Positions 36,270 through 45,222 of a DNA stretch of 64,000 nucleotides are shown in pieces. Location of the stretch: positions 181,972 to 245,971 of the forward strand of contig NZ_PPQB01000012.1 of assembly GCF_002902345.1 (NCBI RefSeq), written 5' to 3'. The position numbers and the translations under genes are program-made. The notes under the pieces were generated by a model. It saw only the letters and a list, made by a program, of their open reading frames with translations. It was not told the DNA's origin and searched no databases. Source of the stretch: Staphylococcus arlettae (GTDB taxonomy: Bacteria; Bacillota; Bacilli; Staphylococcales; Staphylococcaceae). How positions within the stretch are numbered: the stretch's first letter is position 1; every line of letters begins with the position of its first letter.

Positions 36270-36845
36270 CTAAGTCAGTTTCTGATACCATAAACCAAGC
36301 GCCCCTGACTCAAATGTTTGGCTATGGCTCAGTGTTAAGTTTGTTTGATCAACAATATGTTCAAACAAGCGTAATCCTTGTCCAACTAATACTGGTGATA
36401 CTGTTATTTTAAAAGTATCAACCACGTTTAATTGCATCAAATGATGCGCAAATCGTGGACTACCAATCACCACAATGTCACCACCGGGTTGTTGCTTCAA
36501 ATCTGCAATAGCTGCTTCCACCCCATTATTAACGAGACGAGTATTGTTCCAATCTACGGATTCTAAAGTCGTTGAAAAGACTACTTTTTCTACTTGTTCA
36601 ATCCATTGAGCATGATTTCGTTCGTGTTCTGATGCTGTGGTCTCTGTTTTTACCGATGGCCAATAATCATGCATCATTTCATATGTTTTGCGTCCCCATA
36701 CTACGGTATCTGCCGAGCTTAAAACTTTATCAGCAAATTGTTCTAACTCTTCATTATAAGTAATCCAACCGATATCCATATCTCCATTAGGTCCTTCCAC
36801 AAAACCATCTAATGACGCGTGTAAAAAGACGACTAAGTTTCTCAT
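36270..36845 (-). CDS. RibD C-terminal/dihydrofolate reductase-fold protein
   Basis: A 191-residue DHFR-fold protein of the RibD-C family. LHASLDGFVEGPNGDMDIGW at the start, ADTVVWGRKTYEMM in the middle and IVVIGSPRFAHHL with SPVLVGQGLRLFE near the end are characteristic. Related proteins (YwjB, YyaP) are uncharacterised NADPH-binding reductases and not part of riboflavin synthesis operons. AAGGGGG precedes the ATG. It stands alone; substrate unknown. Confidence 0.83.
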   Translation of the reverse strand: MRNLVVFLHASLDGFVEGPNGDMDIGWITYNEELEQFADKVLSSADTVVWGRKTYEMMHDYWPSVKTETTASEHERNHAQWIEQVEKVVFSTTLESVDWNNTRLVNNGVEAAIADLKQQPGGDIVVIGSPRFAHHLMQLNVVDTFKITVSPVLVGQGLRLFEHIVDQTNLTLSHSQTFESGALGLWYQKLT

Positions 36846-37190
36846 TGCTAATCCCCCTTAACTTTGATAGTCATTACATTAATTAGTACGAGCAATGATT
36901 AGTTTTGTTATACCCTATTTTATAAGATATGTTAATTTTTTCTCTTTAATTTAACAAAGCAAATGTACTATTAATATAGATCAACAGCTGTTTTATAGTT
37001 TGAAACTATTAATAGTTAGTTTATTAATATTGGTTGATAACATTTTACCCTTTTACAATAGATATAAGATATCTTACGTAAGTTGATGTTCACTTCTCTA
37101 CAATAAGTCATATAGGGGATGATATGATTTTGTATAATTTATGGTGTATCTTTCAACTACGTTATTCATATCAAACAAAGGGGTGTCACT
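36846..37190. other. Intergenic region between the DHFR-fold gene and yjiH
   Basis: 345 bp, very A+T-rich, between divergent genes. I see two overlapping short palindromes at about 37066-37082 (AAGATATCTT, CTTACGTAAG), and nothing that codes. Confidence 0.4.
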
Positions 37191-38504
37191 ATGATAAAAG
37201 AAGAAGCGATTGCAGTTCGCAATAAAGGGGCATGGCGTTTTTATGTTTTTAGTTTAATCGGTATATTTTGTTTCTTCGTACCTATCACTATTAATGGAAC
37301 AAATTCAATTTTTATTGATCATGTCCATTTAGCGATTAGAGCAGTATTAGGTGACGTTATGCCATACATAGCGCTATTAATGATTTTAGCAGGAGCCATT
37401 TTACCTATTATGAGACAAACGTATAAAAAGTCAGCCACTAATTTTATAATCACACTGTTTAAAGTCATCGGTGCTGTTATTGGTGTGATGTATGTTTTCA
37501 ATTTTGGTCCAGCACTATTATTTAATAAAGATTATGGTCCATTTTTATTTGATCAACTTATGATGCCATTAAGTGTACTTATTCCTGTCGGTGCCATCGC
37601 ACTGTCTTTACTTGTCGGTTACGGTTTGCTTGAATTTGTAGGTGTCTTTATGGAGCCAGTAATGCGTCCTGTATTTAAGACACCGGGGAAATCTGCAGTT
37701 GATGCCGTAGCTTCATTTGTTGGTAGTTATTCTTTAGGGCTATTAATTACCAATCGAGTTTATAAAAAAGGGATGTACAACAAGCGTGAAGCAACGATTA
37801 TCGCTACAGGGTTCTCTACAGTATCAGCGACTTTTATGATTATCGTAGCGAATACGCTCGGCTTAATGCCACATTGGAATTTATATTTTTGGGGAACGTT
37901 AGTCATCACATTTATCGTGACCGCTATTACTGCTTGGTTACCTCCTATCGTCAATGAATCTACAGAATATTATAACGGACAAGAAGGAGAGCAGGAGGTA
38001 GCTATTAAAGGTAGTCGTTTACAAACAGCTTATAATGAAGCTATGAAACAAAATGCTGCCACACCATCACTATTAAAAAATGTGTGGGATAATGTTAGAG
38101 ACGGTGTTGAAATGACCATCGCTATACTACCTTCCATCTTATCGATTGGATTTTTAGGTTTATTATTAGCGAACTTCACACCACTTATTGATTGGCTTAG
38201 CTATATTTTTTACCCAGTCATTTATCTATTCCCTATACCTGATCAGGCTTTATTAGCTAAAGCCTCAGCCATTTCAATTATCGAAATGTTCTTGCCATCA
38301 TTACTTGTAGCTAAAGCAGCATTAAGCACGAAATTTGTCGTTGGAGTTGTCAGTGTATCAGCGATTATCTTCTTCTCTGCTTTAGTACCATGTATTCTAG
38401 CAACAGAAATTAAAATACCAGTGTGGAAACTTATAGTTATTTGGTTCATACGTGTCGTTCTTACGTTATTAATTACTATACCACTGGCACTATTATTATT
38501 TTAA
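37191..38504 (+). CDS. YjiH family transporter (nucleoside recognition/Gate domain)
   Basis: A 437-residue membrane protein with about eleven helices. Two Gate-type domains are visible, with VASFVGSYSLGLLITNRVYKKGMYNKREATIIATGFSTVS and the later EMFLPSLLVAKAALSTKFVV. The N-terminus RFYVFSLIGIFCFFVPITING is the YjiH start. The family is thought to move nucleosides or small organic anions, but the substrate is not known. AAAGGGG is placed well before the ATG. It is a single gene, followed by a family B repeat. Confidence 0.83.
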   Translation: MIKEEAIAVRNKGAWRFYVFSLIGIFCFFVPITINGTNSIFIDHVHLAIRAVLGDVMPYIALLMILAGAILPIMRQTYKKSATNFIITLFKVIGAVIGVMYVFNFGPALLFNKDYGPFLFDQLMMPLSVLIPVGAIALSLLVGYGLLEFVGVFMEPVMRPVFKTPGKSAVDAVASFVGSYSLGLLITNRVYKKGMYNKREATIIATGFSTVSATFMIIVANTLGLMPHWNLYFWGTLVITFIVTAITAWLPPIVNESTEYYNGQEGEQEVAIKGSRLQTAYNEAMKQNAATPSLLKNVWDNVRDGVEMTIAILPSILSIGFLGLLLANFTPLIDWLSYIFYPVIYLFPIPDQALLAKASAISIIEMFLPSLLVAKAALSTKFVVGVVSVSAIIFFSALVPCILATEIKIPVWKLIVIWFIRVVLTLLITIPLALLLF

Positions 38505-38506
38505 AA

Positions 38507-38668
38507 GGGAGTGGGTGAGAAATCTGATTTTGAAAAAAATGATTTCGTCGTCCCCCCGGCAAGGATGACTAGCGTTGAAAAAAGCTCGATTTGAAGCGCA
38601 TTTTCAATGCAGTCAGCTACTGCCAATATGAAAAAAGACTAGGACAATCAATATTGTCCTAGCCTCCA
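38507..38668 (+). repeat. Dispersed repeat family B, copy 4, with terminator
   Basis: Starts GGGAGTGGGTGAGAAATCTG and has GTCGTCCCCCCGGCAAGG, the GCGTTGAAAA/TTTTCAATGC pair and a terminator stem GACTAGGAC...GTCCTAGCC. It lies right after yjiH and can end its transcript. Confidence 0.82.
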
Positions 38669-38685
38669 TAACATAAACAAATCCT

Positions 38686-38712
38686 TCGCATTAATTCGCG
38701 AAGGGTTTGTTT
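38686..38712 (+). terminator. Hairpin like that after pucG
   Basis: CCTTCGC pairs with GCGAAGG around ATTAATTC, followed by TTTGTTTATTTTCTAT, almost the same text as at 1874-1920. Confidence 0.7.
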
Positions 38713-38836
38713 ATTTTCTATTTATATAGTTTTGTCAAAATAGTAGTGCATTTTCGCTACATTTACTTAGTAGGAAATAATGTCGACCTATCAAATTATC
38801 TGATACGTAAAACCTATATCCTGTTGGCAGTGATTT

Positions 38837-38915
38837 ATGCCGAATCCTGTGGGAAAAGAACTAGCCGAAGACTACAGGCTGAGTCAGTGCCCACGGAAAG
38901 CGTGCATAAAAACAG
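38837..38915 (+). repeat. Dispersed repeat family A, copy 4
   Basis: Contains TGCCGAATCCTGTGGGAAAA, CTAGCCGAAGACTACAGGCT and GGAAAGCGTGCATAAAAA. With the terminator at 38686 it repeats the terminator-plus-A order seen after pucG. The 38505-39042 gap holds only repeats and terminators; short open frames across it are not genes. Confidence 0.75.
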
Positions 38916-39006
38916 CCAATATACCAAAAATGAGAGGCACTTTTAAAAACAAGATTTTCCTATTTTTTATAAATTTTAATTATCTTTTAAACATTAATTT
39001 GGACTC

Positions 39007-39036
39007 AAAAAAGACAGAGCATACTTGCCCTGTCTT
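39007..39036 (-). terminator. Terminator of the sbn operon
   Basis: AAGACAG (39011-39017) pairs with CTGTCTT (39030-39036); the minus-strand transcript then runs into TTTTTT. It lies 7 nt after the sbnI stop. Confidence 0.8.
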
Positions 39037-39042
39037 GCGATT

Positions 39043-39807
39043 TTACTGTTCTACTAAATATACTTTCTCTGCATAACAACGAATGCTATTGATTTTATCA
39101 GCTAAAAAATTATGCCATTTCATCATTCTCACATGTACTGTTGCTTCTGTTAAGATATGCAACGGCACTTGTAAGTTTAAACAACGTCCAGAAATATTGA
39201 AACGTGTCACACCTGCTGGTACTGTCTCACCTCGTGCCACAACGGCTTCAATTTCTGTAATATTGAGTGGTTGATATTTTAACAACACTTCTTCATCAGA
39301 CAACTCATTTATTTCTCCCTGTGCGATACGTTCGACTGTGTAGCTCTTACTATAGCTGGCAACGACTTTAGACCAGGCAGCTAATTTAGCCTGCCCTAAG
39401 TCATCGGCGTATAAATATTGTTCATGGTGACGTTGGCATACTGTAATGAATGGTGTTTCTTGTCGTGCTTCAGTAGTCCAAGGCAAAGTCGGATCTTGTT
39501 GTAAGTTCTGCCACCATTTACCAGCCGACACACAATGATGCCACGTCGTGATCGCATACTTACTCTCATCAATGACTTGAACAGGAATAACATTACAACC
39601 TAAAGCTTTTAAACTCGTAAAGCGATGAACACCATCTATTACCATATATCTCCCTGATTGCAGTTGCACTACTAGAATCGGATGTCTAATAAATTGATCT
39701 GCTGCAATTTGTGCTTGCGTTTTAGTTAATCTACTAGGTTCAAAGTCTTCATGTAAATCGATGCGTTCGACGGGCACAAGCTGCAACTGTTGATACACTT
39801 CCTGCAT
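39043..39807 (-). CDS. sbnI: SbnI, free L-serine kinase and regulator of staphyloferrin B synthesis
   Basis: A 254-residue ParB/SerK-type protein. The N-terminal half holds MVIDGVHRFTSLKALG, the ParB-fold nucleotide site, and WHHCVSAGKWW. In S. aureus SbnI makes O-phospho-L-serine from free serine, the substrate of SbnA, and also binds haem and DNA to tune sbn expression. The length equals that of S. aureus SbnI. GGAGG lies 6-9 nt before the ATG. It is the last gene of the operon, 14 nt after sbnH. Confidence 0.93.
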   Translation of the reverse strand: MQEVYQQLQLVPVERIDLHEDFEPSRLTKTQAQIAADQFIRHPILVVQLQSGRYMVIDGVHRFTSLKALGCNVIPVQVIDESKYAITTWHHCVSAGKWWQNLQQDPTLPWTTEARQETPFITVCQRHHEQYLYADDLGQAKLAAWSKVVASYSKSYTVERIAQGEINELSDEEVLLKYQPLNITEIEAVVARGETVPAGVTRFNISGRCLNLQVPLHILTEATVHVRMMKWHNFLADKINSIRCYAEKVYLVEQ

Positions 39808-39821
39808 AAAACTCCTCCTTG

Positions 39822-41009
39822 TTATTCAGTTAAATAAAAAAATGTTGGATGAGGATGGCTTAAAAAGTCATGATGTGAAATCGACCAACCATAAGCACCA
39901 GCATAATTAAAAATAATGACATCACCTGTAGTTAAAGAAGGTACTGTTATGTCTTTAGCCAAGACATCTTTTGGTGTACACAACTGTCCGACAAAAGTGA
40001 CTGGTTTTTGAGCCACGCTAATACGCTCAAAAGCATAAGGATTATGGCTTACAGGATATATTTCAAAAGGATGATTGTGTTGCCATGATACTGGCAGTCT
40101 AAATTGTTGTGTCCCTCCTTTAAGAATCGCATAATATGCTTGGTGCACGCGTTTGATATCCAACACTTCCGTCACATAGTAACCAATATGCGCCACTAGA
40201 TAACGACCACATTCAAAGTTTAATGACACCTCATGCATAGCTTCGTCATCAATGACTTGGTGAAAACCATCGACAAATGTTTGCCAGTCAAATTGCTGCG
40301 TTAAATCTGCATAGTTCACACCAATCCCACCACCTAGATTGAGATGGTGTAATGTAAATCCATGTTGATGTGCCCATGTTTTAGCTTTTTGAAAATATAA
40401 ACGCATCATTTCGACGTGTAACTGCGCATCTAAATTATTAGATATAGAGTGAAAATGAAATCCTTCGAGCTGAATATACGGTAGCTCTAAAGCTAACGCA
40501 ATAGCTGAATCAATCTGTTCTTCCGAAATACCAAACTGCGTTGGTCTACCTGCCATGTGTAAAGTTGCATTAGGGAAAGGTCCTGCTAAATTTACACGCA
40601 ATAATACATTCATCTGTTGTTGTCTCGTAGCTAACAATGCATTCAAACGCTGTAGTTCATAAATACTTTCTACGTGAATGCGTTGAATACCTTGATCTAC
40701 AGCGTAAGCTAACTCTTCATCTGTTTTTCCTGGGCCACCAAAGATAATGTGTTGTGCTGACTTATGGGCCAAACCTTTAGCAATCTCACCTTGTGACGCT
40801 ACTTCAAAGCCAGTAACATCTTCACTTAGTGCTGCTAAAATAGATGTTTCGCTATTCGCTTTCATCGCATAATACATATCACAATTTGCTGGTAATGATG
40901 CTGTTATTGCTTGTACATGTTTGTGTAACGCTGGTAAATCATAGATGAAATGGCACATTGTTGTGCCGTTTGTTTTCAAATGTGCTATTGTGTCATGTAA
41001 TCGTGTCAT
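39822..41009 (-). CDS. sbnH: SbnH, PLP-dependent decarboxylase of staphyloferrin B synthesis
   Basis: A 395-residue fold-III PLP decarboxylase related to diaminopimelate and ornithine decarboxylases. The PLP lysine is in MYYAMKANSE, and HHLNLGGGIGVNY binds the cofactor phosphate. It decarboxylates the citryl-diaminopropionate intermediate made by SbnE to citryl-diaminoethane. AAAGGAG lies about 10 nt before the ATG. Its start overlaps the sbnG stop by ATGA. Confidence 0.94.
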   Translation of the reverse strand: MTRLHDTIAHLKTNGTTMCHFIYDLPALHKHVQAITASLPANCDMYYAMKANSETSILAALSEDVTGFEVASQGEIAKGLAHKSAQHIIFGGPGKTDEELAYAVDQGIQRIHVESIYELQRLNALLATRQQQMNVLLRVNLAGPFPNATLHMAGRPTQFGISEEQIDSAIALALELPYIQLEGFHFHSISNNLDAQLHVEMMRLYFQKAKTWAHQHGFTLHHLNLGGGIGVNYADLTQQFDWQTFVDGFHQVIDDEAMHEVSLNFECGRYLVAHIGYYVTEVLDIKRVHQAYYAILKGGTQQFRLPVSWQHNHPFEIYPVSHNPYAFERISVAQKPVTFVGQLCTPKDVLAKDITVPSLTTGDVIIFNYAGAYGWSISHHDFLSHPHPTFFYLTE

Positions 41010-41779
41010 GTTGTATGCGCTCCTTTATGTACAGATAATTCTGACTTTAAATGACGATACAGTTTACCACGCTCATCACCCAAGACAAAGGCGTTTACAC
41101 CTCGTTGTAACCACATCTTTTGTTGTGCTGTATCTCTAGGTAAGGCACAGAAATATTTATCAGCTGCTTGTGTCACATCATGCATATAACGTAGTGCAGA
41201 TTGTACGGTATCACTCGTCGTTTCCCACGGAATACCGAAAGATTGTGAAAGATCTGCAGCACCTTCGATAATCATATCTAATCCTTCAACTTGAACGATA
41301 TCTTCTAATGCTGCAATACCTTCTTTATCTTCAATCATCGCAATCACTAAAATGTCATTATTTGCATCATTCATATACTCAGTTAATGGAATCTCGCCAA
41401 ATTTCGCCATGCGTCCACCATTCAAACTGCGCAATCCCTGTGGGTAATAGCGACTTAATTGTACGACTTGTTCTACCTTTGCTTTATCAGTCACGTGTGG
41501 CACAACAATACCACGTGCCCCCATATCTAATACTTTGATAATATCGCGTTCGATAGCTTGCGACACTCTTACAATTGGGGTTATCTGTGCCGCTTCAGCT
41601 GCACGAATCATGTGTTCTAATGTTTCATCATTAATGGCAGTGTGTTCACTATCAATGATGACAAAGTCATAGCCACTCGCGGCAATAATCTCAGTTACCA
41701 GTGGATTGGGTATAGAGTTAAACATGCCGTATAATTGAGCGCCTTGTGCTAATTTATTTTTGAGTGATAATGTCATCAT
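41006..41779 (-). CDS. sbnG: SbnG, siderophore citrate synthase (HpcH/HpaI aldolase fold)
   Basis: A 257-residue class II aldolase-fold protein (FVIIDSEHTAI, RGIVVPHVTDK, EDKEGIAALEDIV) that makes citrate from oxaloacetate and acetyl-CoA for staphyloferrin B. It lets the cell build the siderophore when the TCA cycle is down-regulated by low iron. The ATG at 41779 has AGGAG 9 nt upstream and lies inside the end of sbnF, overlapping by 26 nt; a TTG at 41785 is too close to the site. An ATG directly after (41776) is also possible. Confidence 0.94.
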   Translation of the reverse strand: MMTLSLKNKLAQGAQLYGMFNSIPNPLVTEIIAASGYDFVIIDSEHTAINDETLEHMIRAAEAAQITPIVRVSQAIERDIIKVLDMGARGIVVPHVTDKAKVEQVVQLSRYYPQGLRSLNGGRMAKFGEIPLTEYMNDANNDILVIAMIEDKEGIAALEDIVQVEGLDMIIEGAADLSQSFGIPWETTSDTVQSALRYMHDVTQAADKYFCALPRDTAQQKMWLQRGVNAFVLGDERGKLYRHLKSELSVHKGAHTT

Positions 41780-43529
41780 ATGCAATCACTCCTAACGGGT
41801 TTGAGACATGGTGAATTCTAAGTTCCGTATCTTCTAACAAACGACGTGTCGTTAGTTTTTCTACTTGAATGGTTGTTTCACATAAATCAAAATGCGCATA
41901 GTTTGGCAAATTGGGATGCTGACGCTGATATGTTTCCAACACTGCATAAACATATGCCCATTGACTGTGTTCATCTAAAGCGTAGTATTTCTCAATAAAC
42001 ATAATGATTTCCGAAATGTTAATAAAGAAAAATGCATCCAACACAAAGTCTCGCACCAAAGCTATATTATCGGTTTCAATAAAAGAATTACTATTGATTT
42101 TTTTATGTTCTTCTGGCGTATCTTGTAATTGTGGATTACTTGCCATATCACTAAGTAAATCTCGCTTAAAACGTATACCATCATGAAAATCCTTAATAGC
42201 AACACGTGTCGGCCAACCATCTTCATGAATCAACATCATATTTTGCGCATGCGATTCTAACGCAATGCCGTGATAGTACAACATATGAATAATAGGTTGT
42301 ACTGCTACTTTGATAAATTGTTGTGTCCATGTTGCTACACCATAGCGTTGCATCCATTCATCAATGAGTGGTCGCCCGTTTTTCTCCTTACTATAAAGTG
42401 CATTAAAAGGAATCGCGTCTTCTTGTGCACTTAAATAGTGGTGTAAATTCTCACGCCAAATCACAGCTAACGCACCGTACGTTGCTTGTTGTTTAGCAGT
42501 ATTAGCTGTAGGTGATTGATAAGACATACCCATAATTTCACCTAAAAAGATAGTTTGTAACTCATCTTGCAAATAGCTATCTGCTGCTTGAATTCGTTTT
42601 AACCAATCTGTTATTTGAGCTGCATTCTCAATCGTATGTGGGGCTAAAATCCGCTTCGTGGATGTATTGGTAATGCTTAATGGTACTTTGAGATAGTATT
42701 TTGTTGTATCTACAGGTGCTAAGGTACGTATCGATTGTTGTGGTCTATACGTTTCGAGTGATTCTCCTAAATAAATAATATCCCCATTTAGCCACTCCTC
42801 TGCTAAGTCCGTAGCAACAATGTGGTCAAATTGCCACGGATGTACCGGTAGCCATACATAGTCGATTGTTTCATCACCCTGTGCACTTATTGTTTGTTGA
42901 AATTGTCTATAAGTCGTAGCATCCAATTGTTGTGCTAATAGTTGTTCAGGTTCTATTCCTGTGGCTAACGTACGTTCAATATGTTGCTGTGGAATAGCTA
43001 GCCATTTGATTGTGAATTCAGGCTTAAAGTCTGGACCATAGCGTAAGTTGTCTTCTAAAGTAAAGCCTAAACGCGACTTATAACTTGGATGATATGGATG
43101 TCCTTCACTCGCATATGATTCTAGAGCATCAAACGTTAAAGTTACATCTCCCTCAGATGCCTCCTTATATTGAAGCGCTTGACGGTCCTTCAATTCTGTC
43201 TGTAACAACTCTTGAATAAACGCTTCAATTTTAGTTGTATTTTTGGGGAAGGTGTATTCCACTTCGCGTAATAATTGTGCGTAATTCACAGTTGCTTCAT
43301 ATTTACCTTTAGCATTACAACGTAACACTGATGATTGTAAGGTTAAACGTTGAAAACTAAATGCTTCCTTCACAGTAGCATGGTACGTAATATCTCCAGC
43401 GTCAATAATTATCGTTGCTTTTTGGTCATCCTGACTCACTTCATAATGCACGGTATTTTCATATATTAATGATGTTACTAATTGATTCATAATACGTTGT
43501 TTCACTAGCTGTTCAGTGTTAGGTATCAT
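41754..43529 (-). CDS. sbnF: SbnF, NIS siderophore synthetase (IucA/IucC family)
   Basis: A 591-residue NRPS-independent siderophore synthetase. GHPYHPSYKSRLGF near residue 140, the VWLPVHPWQFDHI motif, the SIRTLAP segment and HGIALESHAQNMMLI with DFHDGIRF form the ATP and substrate sites. In staphyloferrin B synthesis SbnF adds the second L-2,3-diaminopropionate to citryl-diaminoethane. AAGGAGG lies 6 nt before the ATG; the start overlaps sbnE by 11 nt. Confidence 0.94.
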   Translation of the reverse strand: MIPNTEQLVKQRIMNQLVTSLIYENTVHYEVSQDDQKATIIIDAGDITYHATVKEAFSFQRLTLQSSVLRCNAKGKYEATVNYAQLLREVEYTFPKNTTKIEAFIQELLQTELKDRQALQYKEASEGDVTLTFDALESYASEGHPYHPSYKSRLGFTLEDNLRYGPDFKPEFTIKWLAIPQQHIERTLATGIEPEQLLAQQLDATTYRQFQQTISAQGDETIDYVWLPVHPWQFDHIVATDLAEEWLNGDIIYLGESLETYRPQQSIRTLAPVDTTKYYLKVPLSITNTSTKRILAPHTIENAAQITDWLKRIQAADSYLQDELQTIFLGEIMGMSYQSPTANTAKQQATYGALAVIWRENLHHYLSAQEDAIPFNALYSKEKNGRPLIDEWMQRYGVATWTQQFIKVAVQPIIHMLYYHGIALESHAQNMMLIHEDGWPTRVAIKDFHDGIRFKRDLLSDMASNPQLQDTPEEHKKINSNSFIETDNIALVRDFVLDAFFFINISEIIMFIEKYYALDEHSQWAYVYAVLETYQRQHPNLPNYAHFDLCETTIQVEKLTTRRLLEDTELRIHHVSNPLGVIAYDDIITQK

Positions 43530-45222
43530 ATTGTACCTCCTTAGTCATTGCGATTGGGTTTGGTATATCTGTATAAATAGGGTTTTCGCCACAATCATGA
43601 ATTTTACTAATCAAGTTAGCTTTTGCCGCGAATACTGGACTATTACATAGATCTGTTACATAAGTCGACCATGCTGCTGAACTTGTCTCTTCTTGTAACC
43701 ATGATTGCAATATGTCGTGCACGTGTGACCATAAAGTCAATTCTTCACCCTTATGTTTTCCAACAGTCGCTACAAGATGACCGAGATGATTGACAATAAT
43801 ATAATATTTGAAACGTTGCCAAGCAGCCTCATCACTGTAGACTACTGGACTGTTGTTTGCGACTACTTGTGGGGCGAGCTGTGCTGCTTCTGCTTTCTTA
43901 CGTGATAGACATACACCTTCTAAGTCACGCACATAATAGGCAATAGGACGACCGTCTTTTAGTTCAATCAAGGAATTTTGTACATGACCTTCTAAACTAA
44001 CACCTGTATTTACAAACAGTTGTAACATCGGTTTTAGTGTTAAGTTCAAATAGTCTTTCAACCACGTTTTTACAGTTAACTTACTCATTGATAGTTGTTT
44101 ACTTAACAGCGAATTACAACTATGTGGCATCGTCTCGAATAGACTCGCTAATACATGAATTTCTTTTTGTGGATGATAGTTTTCAATACCTTCACGCACG
44201 ATCATGGCACTGTTAGCTAACAGATCAAAATTCTCTTTTGTCTTATGTGGTCTGAGGGCACGATAGCCTTGTTCGAACATTAATTTAAATTGCGCTGTTT
44301 CATACTCTGTTTTGATAGCAGCAATCACTTGTGCTGCATCAATTGTACGTTCCACTTGTTCATAATCATTCGTTCTAACAAAGTTAGTAATTTTCACTTG
44401 GATAGGTAATTTTAAATAAATATTTAACTCTTTAGCAAAAACGGTCCTCACAGATGACGTCGGATATAATACATGACCGCGCTCTCCTATAAGTTTAATT
44501 AACCCTTGTGTAACCCATTGTTGAAAATCTGCATTATCTTGTAGGACAGTAAGTTGAAATGGGTGTAGCGGTAATAACGTATAGCCTTCAGTCAGTTCAG
44601 ACGTTGATAATTTAGCCAACGCTAAGAGTGTGTCATTGACACTAACTGCTGTGCCTGTCACATAACGCTCGACGATGAGTTCATTTGCGACTTCAACATA
44701 ATAAAGCTGGAACTTAGCTTGACATTCAGGCGCATAACGTTGTAAATCCGCTTCACTAAATCCTACTGAACTCTTTGGCGTTGGATGAAATGGGTGCCCT
44801 AAATATAATGATTGTTCAGATAGTATATACGGGTTGAGCGACTGTTGTTGCTCTCGATATGCTAAATAATGCGCTGTGCGTTCTATACTGTTTTTAATAT
44901 CGTTACTAATTTCAGACATGCGCTCACTTAACACCGCATCACCTTGTCCTAATTTGTCACATAGTTTAGTAATAACTTCTAATGGTGCTAATGACGTCGT
45001 CACAGCTGTTTGTTGTAGTTGTATCTCTGGTTCATACGCATGATGCCCCATGGCTGACCAATAGTGAAATTGGCCAGTTAATTGTTGGGAGTCATCAATG
45101 GTAATGTGCCACATATTGTCTTCTGGCTGTCTATGATATAACTGATGTTCTCTAAAATAGACATTTAACATTCGTTCTACCGCAGCATGCGCTGCTATAT
45201 TTTTATTTTGCACGTCTGTCAT
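43519..45222 (-). CDS. sbnE: SbnE, NIS siderophore synthetase (IucA/IucC family)
   Basis: A 567-residue siderophore synthetase with GHPFHPTPKSSVGF, LLPLHPFQLTVL, SSVRTVFAKELNIYLKLP and GVSLEGHVQNSLIEL. SbnE performs the first condensation, citrate with L-2,3-diaminopropionate. It shares motif order with SbnF and SbnC, the three being old paralogues. GGGAG lies 4 nt before the ATG, a short gap, but the start is 20 nt inside sbnD, so coupling may help. Confidence 0.94.
   Translation of the reverse strand: MTDVQNKNIAAHAAVERMLNVYFREHQLYHRQPEDNMWHITIDDSQQLTGQFHYWSAMGHHAYEPEIQLQQTAVTTSLAPLEVITKLCDKLGQGDAVLSERMSEISNDIKNSIERTAHYLAYREQQQSLNPYILSEQSLYLGHPFHPTPKSSVGFSEADLQRYAPECQAKFQLYYVEVANELIVERYVTGTAVSVNDTLLALAKLSTSELTEGYTLLPLHPFQLTVLQDNADFQQWVTQGLIKLIGERGHVLYPTSSVRTVFAKELNIYLKLPIQVKITNFVRTNDYEQVERTIDAAQVIAAIKTEYETAQFKLMFEQGYRALRPHKTKENFDLLANSAMIVREGIENYHPQKEIHVLASLFETMPHSCNSLLSKQLSMSKLTVKTWLKDYLNLTLKPMLQLFVNTGVSLEGHVQNSLIELKDGRPIAYYVRDLEGVCLSRKKAEAAQLAPQVVANNSPVVYSDEAAWQRFKYYIIVNHLGHLVATVGKHKGEELTLWSHVHDILQSWLQEETSSAAWSTYVTDLCNSPVFAAKANLISKIHDCGENPIYTDIPNPIAMTKEVQYDT

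Noticed and set aside
37066-37082. Short palindromes before yjiH
   Set aside because: Ten-base palindromes of A+T-rich DNA are expected by chance; no second copy supports them.
1983-38915. Family A and B repeats as CRISPR or insertion sequences
   Set aside because: Copies are far apart, without regular spacers, target duplications, terminal inverted repeats or transposase genes.
38707-39076. Two overlapping plus-strand frames of 79 codons
   Set aside because: They cross a terminator and a family A repeat and show no start signal.
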